64,000 nucleotides of DNA from an uncultured Pseudomonadota bacterium (GCA_913061235.1 CAJXTB010000013.1:1-64000); one strand, 5' to 3'; shown: positions 16,825 through 26,242, counted from the first letter of the stretch. Translations and numbers: made by a program. The notes: generated from the letters alone by a model not told the origin.

Positions 16825-18852
16825 CTATAGCCCCAGCGACTCCATGTCTTCTTGGGACGGACACGACTCGTTGAGGCCTGCCTGACAAGCGATAGCCTGA
16901 GCCACGCCGATTTCCCGACGCCACTCCAGGGTCTGGGTGTCCCACGTAAAGCGGTGAGCGAACCACCAAACTAAATCGCACGCGGCGGGGTCCCGCAGAT
17001 CGGAACACTGCGTCCGCAGTCCGGCGATGTGTGGGTCCTCGTCTGTCTTGCCTTCCCATAATGCCGTCCAAGCGGGCCCAACGCAGTCCTGGCCGTCGCA
17101 CGAGCCGACTCCGTCTCTGGGCTCGCAGGCGTAGGGAAGCTCACCGCACGCGGCTTTGATGACCCGCCGATGTTGTGATGCGGAGGCGTGTGTGCGTGCC
17201 AGTTCGAGCATCGGAACGTTGGAGACTTGTAGGACCAGGCCGTCCACCGGTGTCCAGTGGAACGACTGTCCGGACCGCACGCGGCGGACAACCTTGGAGA
17301 CCGGGAATTGCCACCCGGTGGTGCTGACAGTGATGCGTGCTTGGGGGGCCTCATCGAACGGGAGCTGAGGAATACCCGAGAGCCGCTCCAGCCAAGCGCT
17401 CAGGGCCACTGTCGCGGTTCCAGTGTCCAGGGCGTAGGTGATGGATTGGCAGGTATCGGCGTTGCCCGACGCACAGCGCTCACTCCACATATCGCCGACA
17501 TGCAGGGCTAGGGCTGCATCAGCGGTGCCTTGGTTCAGGACGCACGCCTCCGCGTCTCCCCCCGCACAGCGGTCCGTTAAGGACGCTAGGAACATCGGGA
17601 CGGTGTTGGTGGACGAGCCGAGCGCGGCGCTGATTCCGCAGGACAGCGGGTCACCGTCGGCGCACGTTCGGTCCAGCACGGCAAGGGAACGGGTCTGGTC
17701 TCGGTACCGAAGGCTCCGCGTCGCCAAGCCGTAGCAAGCTGCACGTTGACCCTCCGAACAGGCTTGCTCAAGCAGGGGCGTTGCGTGGACATTGCGAGTG
17801 TTGCTGACATGCTCGCCAGCAAAATATAGGCACGCGGCTGTGTCGCCGGTCAGGCACTGCGTCATGCAGGTCAGGTCGGACGGGCACACTGGGGGTTGGG
17901 TGGTGACGACAGGCACGACCGCGGGAGGTGGCGTCGGAATCCACGGGCTGCTCTCTGGCTCAACGCCGTCCTGGCTCGAACCCACGCGGCAGGACATCCC
18001 ATGGCCGGCTGCGCACGCAGCGAGCATCCGTGGGCGGATGGCTGGCCACGGAACGGTGACGTCCCCCCAGTGGCCCTGGGTGCTGAGGCCCACCGGTACG
18101 TAGAGCATGTCATCTGGGAGTCGCTGCAAGACCGAAGCAAGCTCCGTCCCTAGTGGTCGTGTGGCCGTCACAGCAGTTTCGGGGTCTTGGTAGTCGGTCC
18201 ACATGCCCTCAATGGCTCTCCGGACGTAGTGCACGGCGAGCTCGCACGAAGGTGCGCTACCGGCCAGGCAGCGCTCGACCTGGTCGTCTACGACGGCGCG
18301 CACCTGACCACCGCTGACGGCTCTCTCGTTATCGACCAACCAGGTGGCTTCAGCGGCGCACGCTGTTTCGTCAGACCGGCAGGCCATCGCCAAGGCTTCA
18401 CGCTGTAGACCGAGCGCATATTCGCCTTGCCACTCCGCATCCATCGTGCGCTGGGCGGCGCGAACGCAGGCGTCGGGGTCACCACCGTCGCAGCTGCGCA
18501 GGTCGGCGCCGAGAAGAGTAGGACCTGTAGGCCAAGGGGTGACGTCCTCAGTACGATTTCCCACGGTGCACATGTTCGCCTCGCTTGGACAGAAGAAAGC
18601 GACGAGGTCCTCATAGGTTTGGCCCAAGAATGCACGGTTGGAGGCTTCGGCCACGGCGCGGCAGGCCCCAGCATCCCCGTCACGGCAGGGCTCGGCGGCG
18701 AGCATGGCGGCGCGTGCGAGCAAACCCATTCCATCGGATGGATGACTGTCCACCCACAGCTGGATGCAGGCCTGTTCATCCCCGTTCTGACATCCGATGA
18801 GGGTGTCCAGCGCGGGGTTGGCGAAGGCTGCGGCAACGATGAGGGGCAGCAT
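16825..18852 (-). CDS. Secreted Cys-rich repeat protein (Sel1/HcpA-like)
   Basis: 675 residues; ATG at 18852 with GGAG upstream and a short signal peptide (LPLIVAAAFANP). The mature chain has many C-x-x-GD-x-x-AC units (for example CQNGDEQAC, CRDGDAGAC, CDGGDPDAC, CLTGDTAAC, CADGDPLSC, CAGGDAEAC), usually 25-45 residues apart and in the first 480 residues. This is the pattern of cysteine-linked Sel1-like helical repeats, as in Helicobacter Hcp proteins, so it is likely a disulfide-stapled solenoid in the periplasm or outside. A Pro-rich linker (about residues 305-325) splits the repeat array. The C-terminal ~190 residues have a different beta-like domain. No enzyme motif seen. Confidence 0.8.
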   Translation of the reverse strand: MLPLIVAAAFANPALDTLIGCQNGDEQACIQLWVDSHPSDGMGLLARAAMLAAEPCRDGDAGACRAVAEASNRAFLGQTYEDLVAFFCPSEANMCTVGNRTEDVTPWPTGPTLLGADLRSCDGGDPDACVRAAQRTMDAEWQGEYALGLQREALAMACRSDETACAAEATWLVDNERAVSGGQVRAVVDDQVERCLAGSAPSCELAVHYVRRAIEGMWTDYQDPETAVTATRPLGTELASVLQRLPDDMLYVPVGLSTQGHWGDVTVPWPAIRPRMLAACAAGHGMSCRVGSSQDGVEPESSPWIPTPPPAVVPVVTTQPPVCPSDLTCMTQCLTGDTAACLYFAGEHVSNTRNVHATPLLEQACSEGQRAACYGLATRSLRYRDQTRSLAVLDRTCADGDPLSCGISAALGSSTNTVPMFLASLTDRCAGGDAEACVLNQGTADAALALHVGDMWSERCASGNADTCQSITYALDTGTATVALSAWLERLSGIPQLPFDEAPQARITVSTTGWQFPVSKVVRRVRSGQSFHWTPVDGLVLQVSNVPMLELARTHASASQHRRVIKAACGELPYACEPRDGVGSCDGQDCVGPAWTALWEGKTDEDPHIAGLRTQCSDLRDPAACDLVWWFAHRFTWDTQTLEWRREIGVAQAIACQAGLNESCPSQEDMESLGL

Positions 18853-18922
18853 ACGGGTCTCCAGAGGACGCCAGCGATGACGGTCTGTGGTGCACTATGC
18901 CACCCTCTGGGCTGAGCAAGAC

Positions 18923-18945
18923 GGGCGGCGCATGATGCGCCGCCC
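18923..18945. terminator. Strong GC-rich hairpin, likely terminator
   Basis: GGGCGGCGC and GCGCCGCCC form a perfect 9-bp stem around ATGAT, in the 225-base gap between the stop of the TSP3 lipoprotein gene (19078) and the start of the next minus gene (18852). On the minus strand it is followed by GTCTTGCTC, a weak T-rich tail. Confidence 0.55.
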
Positions 18946-19077
18946 ATGAAGCGAGGGTCGGGCAGAAGACGTGAACGACACTCTCTTAGACTCTTCTACA
19001 GCCAACCACTGGGGGGCCTGCGCGTAACGCGGTGTTGCAACCACCTGGCGGTGTCATCATCGAACCGTGGGGGAGGT

Positions 19078-20085
19078 TCAGTCGAACACGGTGATGTTGT
19101 CGAAGTAGGCGCCCGTCTGAAGGGGTCGTGGGCCGGTGGAGAACTGCAGTCGCGCCGACCGGATCTGAGTGGTGGTGTGCGGGTTGGCGGCTGTGAACTG
19201 AAACCCGCTGGTGGACCAGCTTCGCGCAGGGTCTTCGACTAATGTCCACGAATAGGAGGGAAAGTCGTTCGAGCAATCGGTCTCGGTCCAAATGATAACG
19301 CTGACCTGAACCAACATGTCCACTTCTTGGCGTACGCGCAGGTCATACATCACGGTGTAGTCGGTCCCGGGCCGCACCCGTATGCACGGTCCATTGGAGT
19401 GTGTGCCAAACTCGGTCGTAGACTCAAGCTTCAGACTTCCACTGGTCCAGACTCCCCCTGCGTCACTGCTGTTCCACTCTCCAGGGGACCAGTCGGTTGT
19501 GTCGTCATCAAATGGCCAGCGCAGCAAGTCGGGCTGCGTGCAGTCGGGTTGGTTGTTTGCGTCTCTGTCGACCCGGTCATCGGAGCCATCACACACGTCA
19601 ACGGCGTCACAGACCTGGTCATCGTCTGCATCTGGCTCGCCCACTTGGTCCGGGCACAGGTCGCATCCGTTGGGTAAACCGTCGCTGTCGGTGTCTAAGA
19701 AGTCGTCTTCTCCGTCGCAGATATCGTCCGCATTGCACGAGCCGTCGTTGTCTACGTCTGGGTTCCCATCGTGGTCGAGTGGGCAGGTGTCACAGTCATC
19801 TGGCCTGCCATCCATGTCGGTATCGATAGCGTCGTCGAAGCCTTCACAGATGTCTTCGGCGTCGCACACCTCGTCGGCATCTGCGTCGAACTCACAGCCC
19901 AAGACACAGACCTCGTCGCTGCAGTAGAAGCCATTGATGCAGTCGCTGCTCTGCTCACACACCGGTCGGCATGCGCCGCTTGGAAGACAGGTCAGGTTGC
20001 CTGGACAGACGCCGCATGTGGGGTCTACCAACCAGGTACAGGACGTCAGGGTAAGCAAGCCGATAATGGATGGCGGAAGCCTCAT
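19078..20085 (-). CDS. Thrombospondin-type-3 repeat lipoprotein
   Basis: 335 residues from the ATG at 20085, whose A overlaps the previous stop (ATGA). Lipoprotein signal ending LTLTSC. A Cys-rich EGF-like segment follows (about residues 20-65: CGVCPGNLTC, CEQSSDC, CVLGC), then Asp-rich calcium-binding repeats of the D-x-D-x-DG type (about 70-200) with paired Cys (DDCDTCPLDHDG, NGCDLCPDQVG). The C-terminal ~130 residues are a beta-sandwich-like domain (WPFDDDTTDWSPGEW). An extracellular, calcium-stabilised surface protein is likely. Probably co-transcribed with the upstream gene. Confidence 0.88.
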   Translation of the reverse strand: MRLPPSIIGLLTLTSCTWLVDPTCGVCPGNLTCLPSGACRPVCEQSSDCINGFYCSDEVCVLGCEFDADADEVCDAEDICEGFDDAIDTDMDGRPDDCDTCPLDHDGNPDVDNDGSCNADDICDGEDDFLDTDSDGLPNGCDLCPDQVGEPDADDDQVCDAVDVCDGSDDRVDRDANNQPDCTQPDLLRWPFDDDTTDWSPGEWNSSDAGGVWTSGSLKLESTTEFGTHSNGPCIRVRPGTDYTVMYDLRVRQEVDMLVQVSVIIWTETDCSNDFPSYSWTLVEDPARSWSTSGFQFTAANPHTTTQIRSARLQFSTGPRPLQTGAYFDNITVFD

Positions 20086-21227
20086 TGCACACCCCGCGGG
20101 TGGCGCGCACGGCGGGTACCGTCCCAGACCAAGACGGGGGAGGTCGCCATGAGTGCCCATCCCAGCGTGTTCGTGGCTTGGATAGTGGTCCATCGGCTGC
20201 GCGACATGTACGGTCGGTCCTTGGTTGCGTCTGCATAGCTTGTTGAGGCCAAGGCGATTCCAGTCACTCCAAGGCAGACCCCGGCAATGACCTCGGCAGC
20301 GCCGCGCCTACTCGCGACCCGTGCGGACCGGTCTAGGCGCGCCCGTAGGGCCGTGTCCACGTGTACAGGCTGTTGCCTTAGGCGGGATGGGGCCGGTGCT
20401 GCGGTTGTGGACTCAGCGGGTGCCAGTTCGACCACCGCTGCCAGTTCTTCGCGTTCGAGAGCCGCGTGTAGGGCTCGAAGTACCAATTCCTCTCGGAGCT
20501 GCGCGTCCGTCGCGGAGCCGTCGTGGGCAGCGTAGCCGCGCGTGGTGATTCGAAGCGTCTCGCGGAGCTCGTCGGCGTCGAACACGCGCCAGTTCACTGA
20601 CAGCTCGGTCTGTAGCGGCCAGCCGTCGGCTTCTTCAACAGATTCGACCTCGCCGCCAATGAATACGCCTGTCCGGCCGGCAGGGACGCCAAACATGTCA
20701 TCTGCACCCGCTGACAAGGTGTACCCGTTCCGTTCGATCAGCTGCGACATGGAGGATGCCAGCGGCTCGAGACGTACGCCGTACAAGATCCGTGTCTCGT
20801 CGACGAGGGGCGTCTGGGCGAGGGCGAGGCCTCGAAGGTGGTCTCGCGCACGCCCCACGGGACGGTCAAGCGCCGCTGGGTCGTCTTCCCAGTGGCGGAC
20901 GATGTCTTGCTCTGAACACTCCCCGACAGGCGAGACTGACCATAGATCGGTCGTCACCGCGGTCACGTGGAGTGAACACCGCTGACCGCTCCGGAGATGT
21001 CGCATGTCTAGCGTGGCTTGGCTCACGCGCTGCGGCACTGCGCGCACTGAGAACGCGGCTGTGCCATTCGATGCCAGTGCCCGAATCCGTCGGACAGAAG
21101 GGCCGCGCTCGGCCAATACGAGGACGCTGCCTTGCTCAGACAAGGCGGACACCGTCTCAACGAGCTGTTCGGTCTGCACCTGCATGGGGGCTGCAACCGC
21201 CAGTACCGCCCAGAGAACCACAACCAC
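20082..21227 (-). CDS. Hypothetical secreted protein with C-terminal membrane helices
   Basis: 381 residues from a GTG at 21227, chosen because GGAGAG lies five bases upstream and the product then starts with a signal peptide (VVVVLWAVLAVAAP). Not recognised. The middle contains an alternating alpha/beta region with ILYGVRLEPLASSMSQLIE and GVFIGGEVESV. The C-terminus has two hydrophobic stretches (AGVCLGVTGIALAS and LGWALMATSPVLVW). Its stop overlaps the start of the TSP3 lipoprotein, so the two are likely coupled; the pair may work together at the envelope. Confidence 0.75.
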   Translation of the reverse strand: MVVVLWAVLAVAAPMQVQTEQLVETVSALSEQGSVLVLAERGPSVRRIRALASNGTAAFSVRAVPQRVSQATLDMRHLRSGQRCSLHVTAVTTDLWSVSPVGECSEQDIVRHWEDDPAALDRPVGRARDHLRGLALAQTPLVDETRILYGVRLEPLASSMSQLIERNGYTLSAGADDMFGVPAGRTGVFIGGEVESVEEADGWPLQTELSVNWRVFDADELRETLRITTRGYAAHDGSATDAQLREELVLRALHAALEREELAAVVELAPAESTTAAPAPSRLRQQPVHVDTALRARLDRSARVASRRGAAEVIAGVCLGVTGIALASTSYADATKDRPYMSRSRWTTIQATNTLGWALMATSPVLVWDGTRRARHPRGVQ

Positions 21228-21477
21228 GCTCTCTCCGTTGTCTTGTCAGGGGAGCGAGTCTAGCCGAGCCCGCGGGGGCATGGCTATCATCGAAGTCTCC
21301 AGGATGACCATCTTCGGGTGTATCAACCTGCTGACGAGTGCTGTGAGGGGTCTGGCGATGGTGTCTTTGTGGATGCACCTGCACGGAATGTGGACACACA
21401 GCGCATCCCGGCTGGGGGGGGAGCCATTGGCGTTCAAGGTCACAAGCGTTATCGACCCGCCGATTGTGGAGGTTTGT

Positions 21478-22428
21478 ATGCGTTGGGTTGTACTTCTTGC
21501 GTTGGTTGGCTGTGACGATGGCTCCATCTTGGAGCCGGATACCGATGGTTCGGACTCGGGTACCGAAGTGGGCGACACGGACACCGACTCGATGGTTGAC
21601 GTTGACACGAACGACGACACGGACATCGAGGTCGACACCGACACCCCAGTCAGCAACGTCAACTATGAAGCGTCCGGTCCGTTGCCACTGACCGAGTCGG
21701 ATGGCAGCCTCACACTGACCGGCTGTGCCCTTGAGTACACGATGTACACACCGTCAGGCGGCGCTTCTGCACCGCTGGTGGTGTTGGGCCACGGGTTTAG
21801 CCGTACCAAGGCCCAGATGGTCGACGTCGCGCGGCACATCGCCGGTCATGGACTGCGCGTTGTCACGCCGTCGTACTGCTTCAGCGGCTTCCTCAACGCC
21901 GACCACGCCCGCAACGGTGAAGACGCAGCGGACCTGTCCGTCGCACTTGCAGCGGGCGCGGACGTTGTACACATTGGATTCTCTGCTGGCGGGGCCTCGG
22001 CCTTTGTTGCGGCCTCGGACGACCCTGGAGCGGTGGGCGTGTTTGGCCTCGACATGGTCGATACAGACGGAACGAACATCGCAAACGACGCGGCTCAGAG
22101 CCTGACCATCCCGGTGTTTGGCGTTGTTGGCGACAGCAACCAGTGCAACAGCACGAACAACGGTGTGCCGGCGTACAGCACCGCCAGTATGGGCGCCGCG
22201 GTGCGAGTTCCAGGCGCTACCCACTGCGACTTTGAAGGCCCGACGGGCTTTACCTGCACCGCTTTCTGTGGTGGTGAGAACGCCGCGCAGAAGGTCACCG
22301 CGCGTGCCTTGGCCTCAGCCTTCGCTGCCTGGGTCACAGACGTAGACCCTGGAGCGAACGCCTGGCTGGAGCCAGGCGGCGACGCCTATGACGACCTGAT
22401 TGCCGGCGGAGACATTGCGCCGTTGTAG
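21478..22428 (+). CDS. Lipoprotein alpha/beta hydrolase with Asp-Thr linker
   Basis: 316 residues from the ATG at 21478 with GGAGG upstream; lipobox LALVGC. Residues about 14-60 are an Asp/Thr/Ser-rich spacer that probably holds the enzyme off the membrane. The hydrolase domain then has the oxyanion region VLGHGFSRTK, the nucleophile elbow GFSAGG, an Asp near GDSNQCN and the catalytic His in PGATHCDFEG. It is closest by eye to the chlorophyllase/dienelactone-hydrolase branch; likely an esterase at the cell surface with unknown substrate. It ends back-to-back with the DUF4476 gene. Confidence 0.88.
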   Translation: MRWVVLLALVGCDDGSILEPDTDGSDSGTEVGDTDTDSMVDVDTNDDTDIEVDTDTPVSNVNYEASGPLPLTESDGSLTLTGCALEYTMYTPSGGASAPLVVLGHGFSRTKAQMVDVARHIAGHGLRVVTPSYCFSGFLNADHARNGEDAADLSVALAAGADVVHIGFSAGGASAFVAASDDPGAVGVFGLDMVDTDGTNIANDAAQSLTIPVFGVVGDSNQCNSTNNGVPAYSTASMGAAVRVPGATHCDFEGPTGFTCTAFCGGENAAQKVTARALASAFAAWVTDVDPGANAWLEPGGDAYDDLIAGGDIAPL

Positions 22429-23322
22429 CTACTGGGCGGCTTGAGCGGCCAGGGCTTCACGAAGCTGGGTGCGCTCGCTTGCGAACGGCAGGACTGCGGA
22501 GACTTCGCGCTGGAAGTTCGCTGGGTCGGTCGTGGTCGGCTGCAAGAACAGGGCGACGGGAATGCGTTGCTCGGCGAAGGGCATTGCCTTGACCAACTGG
22601 GCAACTTGCGCGCTTGTGAACGACTTTCCGGCCACGCCCATCTCGAGGGCGGCAATCTTGTCGTCAGCGAACGGAGCCGCTTCGATGTCTGCGATAATCG
22701 AGGAGATACCGTCGTCCCCGACGGTAGTTCCGCTTCGGCGGGCCATGCTAGCGTCCGCGTCTGCACTGGCGCGTGCGGCACGGCGGCGGTCTCGTCGGCT
22801 GCCACCGGTCACCGCTTCGAGGACGGCTTCGGCTGCCTTTAAGACAAAGCCGTTTTCGTTGACTTCGATGTCATTTCCGAAGACGCTTCCGGCTGCGCCG
22901 GCCACAGACGCGATGTCGAGCGCTTGGAAGGTGGACGGGGGTGTGCGGTCCAGATTGCGAACGCCACACAGCGAGCCGAGGGCCGAGGCGGTGTCGGACT
23001 CCATCTTGTCGAGACGGCCAGCGAACTCACGCTTGAGCGAACCTGCGGGAAGTGCCTCGGTGATGTAGCGCAGCTCCACGATGTCTCGGTGGGCTGGGGT
23101 CAGGTACTCGGAGCAGGCGCCGGTATCGATACCCAGGCCGTCTGCGACGTCTGCGACTGAGCCGTCACTACCGGTCTGAGGCGTGGGGGCGTCTCGCTCG
23201 GTTGTTGTTGTGGTGGTGTCGCTGGAGTCGGTGCTACCGGGCCTGGACATGCCGCCGCTCTGGGCAAAGGCAGTGGGGGCTACGAGTAGGGCAGCGAGGG
23301 CAACAGCGGTAAGGCGAATCAT
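22429..23322 (-). CDS. Secreted DUF4476 protein
   Basis: 297 residues; signal peptide cut near TAFAQ. After a Ser/Thr-rich linker and a central helical region, the last ~90 residues fit DUF4476: FADDKIAALEMGVAGKSF, TSAQVAQLVKAMPF, then DPANFQREVSAVLPF. The domain is known from secreted proteins of Bacteroidetes and Myxococcota and has no established function. A basic stretch GGSRRDRRRAARAS in the middle is notable. Its ATG overlaps the stop of the upstream gene, so both are probably made together. Confidence 0.85.
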   Translation of the reverse strand: MIRLTAVALAALLVAPTAFAQSGGMSRPGSTDSSDTTTTTTERDAPTPQTGSDGSVADVADGLGIDTGACSEYLTPAHRDIVELRYITEALPAGSLKREFAGRLDKMESDTASALGSLCGVRNLDRTPPSTFQALDIASVAGAAGSVFGNDIEVNENGFVLKAAEAVLEAVTGGSRRDRRRAARASADADASMARRSGTTVGDDGISSIIADIEAAPFADDKIAALEMGVAGKSFTSAQVAQLVKAMPFAEQRIPVALFLQPTTTDPANFQREVSAVLPFASERTQLREALAAQAAQ

Positions 23323-24146
23323 GGCAACTCCTGAGAGGGCCCTGGTTCGGGCGCGGGGTCATCTACGCTGACATCGTCTACGTATTCAATGTCGGGTTCA
23401 ATTTGATCTGGGACCGCTTCGATTGGCGGTTGTGGAATGGGCGCTTCACGCACCAGTTCTGGGCGTTCGGGCGTCTGAAATGTGAGGTTCGAGGCCAGCA
23501 GAACATCATTCAGGGGCTCTGGGCCGTCCCACCACTTGGGTGCGGACAGCGCGCTGCCCTCCGTTGTGACAACGCTGGCTGGAAACGCGGCGCCGTCCTG
23601 CCACCAAGCATTGACCAGGTTGCCGCGCTTGTCGGTGACCTGAAACAGGGTGGGGGTCTCGGCGTAGGACAGGGGTACCGACTGGAACTGACCGTTGGCG
23701 AACACCGCTCCCTTCTTGGGAACCACAAAGTAGGTCGCGTCTGGACCGGTGAGGTTCGGCATGGGGACCGCGTCGACCTGCACATGGAACGGGTGTGAGG
23801 CGTCCAAGTCCGCTGGCCAGGGCAGGGCGGGCTCGCTGGTCTTGGAGGTCATGGCCCAGGCGTTGGCGTTGTCGGTGTCTTGGACAAAGTAGAAGAGCAG
23901 GCTGATCTGCCGCGAAAAGCGCGCCAGATGGCCGGGGCTGACCACTGCATTGAGACAGCGCACACGGTCGCGCACGGTGTCGAGCTTAGCGGACGCGGCC
24001 CCCAGGTCCAGGCTGCCCATGGACACGTCAATGGTGTTCATGTCCGCCAACCACTCGGTGTGAGAGTACGGCGTGCAGGTCTGTGCCTGTGCAACAGGCG
24101 CGATTGCGCAGAGCACAAGGGCGACAACGGGGGCAGAATGGCGCAT
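23319..24146 (-). CDS. Secreted protein of a WQDGAAF family, paralogue of 35770-37050
   Basis: 275 residues with signal peptide (cut near VAQAQ). No known family, but it aligns by eye over most of its length with the gene at 35770-37050: both start the mature part with C-x-PY, share W/F-x-ADM/DL, KL-x(6)-R-x-x-CL and SPGHLARFSRQ versus RADFARFARGK, and carry WQDGAAF in the second half. A Pro/Asp-rich tail follows. Probably a periplasmic or outer-membrane component. It overlaps the DUF4476 gene by 4 bases. Confidence 0.8.
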   Translation of the reverse strand: MRHSAPVVALVLCAIAPVAQAQTCTPYSHTEWLADMNTIDVSMGSLDLGAASAKLDTVRDRVRCLNAVVSPGHLARFSRQISLLFYFVQDTDNANAWAMTSKTSEPALPWPADLDASHPFHVQVDAVPMPNLTGPDATYFVVPKKGAVFANGQFQSVPLSYAETPTLFQVTDKRGNLVNAWWQDGAAFPASVVTTEGSALSAPKWWDGPEPLNDVLLASNLTFQTPERPELVREAPIPQPPIEAVPDQIEPDIEYVDDVSVDDPAPEPGPSQELP

Positions 24147-24215
24147 GTGGGCTCCTTCGGGGGCGGAGAGTACCAGAGTTGGACGCGAATCGGCCTGGAT
24201 GGCTCGACCCGTCCC

Positions 24216-25541
24216 TTAGTTGCGTTCGGTATTCCCGCGGCGCCGCCAAGCGAGCAATGGAAGCAGCACAAGCCAGGCCAAGCCCTGGGGTGCCGTGACC
24301 GTTGAGCACCCGTTCGCTTTCGGGTCGCAGGCGTCACCCAGACCGTCTTCGTCTTCGTCCGCCTGGTCGGCGTCGGGTGCAAACGGACAGACGTCGTCTT
24401 CGTTGACAATGCCGTCACCGTCTAGGTCGTTGCCGTCGAGTTCATCACAGGCGTCGCCAATACCGTCGGCGTCCGCGTCTGCTTGGTCGGCATCCGGGGT
24501 GAACGGACAGACGTCGTTGGTGTTGGCAATCCCGTCTCCGTCGACATCGTTGCCGTCCAGGTCATCACAGGCATCACCAATGCCGTCGCCGTCTGAGTCT
24601 GCCTGGTCGGCATTGGGCGTGAACGGGCACACATCGCTCTCGTTCGGGACGCCGTCGTTGTCGAGGTCCGTGTCATCCGTGAGGTCGCATGCGTCCCCGA
24701 GACCGTCTGCGTCGGCATCTGCTTGGTCCACATTCTCGATAAATGGGCAGACGTCGCACACGTTGCCCACGCTGTCCAAGTCGAGGTCGCGAAGGACGAC
24801 AAAGTCGTTCAGGTCGTCATCTGTGAGCGTTGTATCGAGGAGACGAACGCGGTCTACGGTTCCTCCCCAGACGCGAGTACCGTCGTTAAACCCGCCAATC
24901 TCAAGTCCTTGCATACGGAATCCCGCAGTGCTGCTAAAACCGGACTCGTGGGACCAGCTCGCGCCATCCCACACCGACAAGCGGTGGTTGTCTTCCCCGA
25001 ACTGGGCATCTACCGTGTCGACCCGTAGGGCTACCAGGTAGGGCTGCCCGGGCTCCAAAGCCAGATCGAAGGTTGCGCGCCTGGAACCAAAGTCGAAGAA
25101 GAGACTCTCGCCGTTTCCCCCGGTTCGTGTGCCCAGCAGCCAGCCGTCGGTGCTGGTGAAGTCAGAGCTGACAATGACTCGCTCATTTCCGCCGCTCTCG
25201 GTCAGCTGGACCCAGGCCATGACGGTGAAGTGCTCGGTGACCACGAGAAAGTCATCGGAGGACCCTGCAACGTAGCTGCCGTCCGTCTGAAGCGTTCCCG
25301 CGTCAATGTACCCAGGTGTGACGCTGTCGAAAGACACGGCATCTGCGCAGTCGGGGTCGAGTCCTGCGATGAGCGACACATCTCCTTGGGCCACTGCGGT
25401 GTCTGACTGGCCAGTCTGCACCTCTTGAATCACTGCGGGGTCGTCCAAGTTCCACTCAAGGAGTGGGGAGGCTTGAGCGCTGGCTACGGTGCTGGCGAAC
25501 GCCACGGCGAGGAGTGAGCGGACGGCGGTACGGTGTGTGAT
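24216..25541 (-). CDS. LamG/TSP3-repeat surface protein with MYXO-CTERM-like tail; ATC start
   Basis: 441 residues if started at the ATC at 25541, which has GGAG with ideal 6-base spacing and gives a normal signal peptide (THRTAVRSLLAVAFAS, cut near VASAQA). No ATG or TTG is suitably placed. A GTG at 25643 overlapping the previous stop as GTGA is the main alternative but adds a 34-residue charged leader. Order: LamG/concanavalin-like domain (about 25-210), four TSP3-type calcium repeats with CPF-x-PNADQADSDGDG (about 225-405), then Cys-Ser, a hydrophobic helix LAWLVLLPLLAW and RRR, a MYXO-CTERM-like sorting tail. Likely surface anchored. Confidence 0.82.
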   Translation of the reverse strand: MTHRTAVRSLLAVAFASTVASAQASPLLEWNLDDPAVIQEVQTGQSDTAVAQGDVSLIAGLDPDCADAVSFDSVTPGYIDAGTLQTDGSYVAGSSDDFLVVTEHFTVMAWVQLTESGGNERVIVSSDFTSTDGWLLGTRTGGNGESLFFDFGSRRATFDLALEPGQPYLVALRVDTVDAQFGEDNHRLSVWDGASWSHESGFSSTAGFRMQGLEIGGFNDGTRVWGGTVDRVRLLDTTLTDDDLNDFVVLRDLDLDSVGNVCDVCPFIENVDQADADADGLGDACDLTDDTDLDNDGVPNESDVCPFTPNADQADSDGDGIGDACDDLDGNDVDGDGIANTNDVCPFTPDADQADADADGIGDACDELDGNDLDGDGIVNEDDVCPFAPDADQADEDEDGLGDACDPKANGCSTVTAPQGLAWLVLLPLLAWRRRGNTERN

Positions 25542-25639
25542 GGAGAACTCCGAGAGACGTTGCGGGGAGAAGTGGGCGGTGGTTCCGCTCCTGCGGCCGA
25601 GGGAAGGTTCGGTGCGCAGCAAGAATCGGCACCGTAGCC

Positions 25640-26221
25640 TCACCGTGTACCAAGTGCGCGCCGGAAGGTCAGATTCACACGCGGTTCGTGGACGCGCGTG
25701 CGCTTTGGAAGGGTGTGCTGCCAGTGTGTCTGACTGCCACTTCCCATCAGCAGCAGGCTGCCGTGGGTCAGCGCGAGAGTGTGGGTCTGTCGGGAGTTGT
25801 TGTGGCGCAGACGGAAGTCGCGCGTGGCGCCGAAGCTCACGCTGGCGATGACCGGGTCTGGACCCAGCTCCTCTTCGTCGTCGCTGTGCCAGCCGTTGCT
25901 GTCTTGGCCGTCTCTGTACAAGTTGGCCAAGCAGGTGTTGAAGACGAGCCCGGTGGCCTGCGTGAGAGCGGTCCGAACCTGCTCCATGCTTGCCGTCCAT
26001 GGGGTCGGGTACATCTCAATACGCGAGTAGGTGTAGCTGAGTCCACCGTCTGCGAACCACTGCTGGCGACGGGGGACAGGGTAGGTCTTGCCGTACAGTG
26101 TGATGTGGTCGTCGCGCCAGGGAATGTCGCTCAACAACTGTTGAAAGAGGGCATCTGCAAGGGGTGGGGCCAAGAAGTCGGGCCACCACTGAATGTCGGC
26201 ATCTGGCAGGTCGAGGCGCAT
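25640..26221 (-). CDS. AlkB-like 2-oxoglutarate/Fe(II) dioxygenase
   Basis: 193 residues. Iron ligands are visible as H-S-D in NGWHSDDEEELG and the distal His in WQHTLPK, and the 2-oxoglutarate Arg in RVNLTFR. LGPDPVIASVSFGATRDFRLRH matches the ALKBH2/3-type branch (given here in two halves: DPVIASVSFGA and RDFRLRH). These enzymes remove alkyl lesions from DNA or RNA bases by oxidative demethylation in the cytoplasm. Starts 21 bases after the hydroxylase stop, so probably in the same transcript behind the 26780 promoter. Confidence 0.93.
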   Translation of the reverse strand: MRLDLPDADIQWWPDFLAPPLADALFQQLLSDIPWRDDHITLYGKTYPVPRRQQWFADGGLSYTYSRIEMYPTPWTASMEQVRTALTQATGLVFNTCLANLYRDGQDSNGWHSDDEEELGPDPVIASVSFGATRDFRLRHNNSRQTHTLALTHGSLLLMGSGSQTHWQHTLPKRTRVHEPRVNLTFRRALGTR

Positions 26222-26242
26222 GGGACGGTCGTATTCGAGTGA

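Noticed and set aside
19382-19927. Plus-strand ORF rich in Ser/Pro
   Set aside because: It is the mirror frame of the Asp-rich TSP3 repeats on the minus strand.
24220-25041. 273-residue plus-strand ORF with repeats
   Set aside because: Opposite strand of the TSP3/LamG gene; its repeats are just the complement of the Asp repeats.
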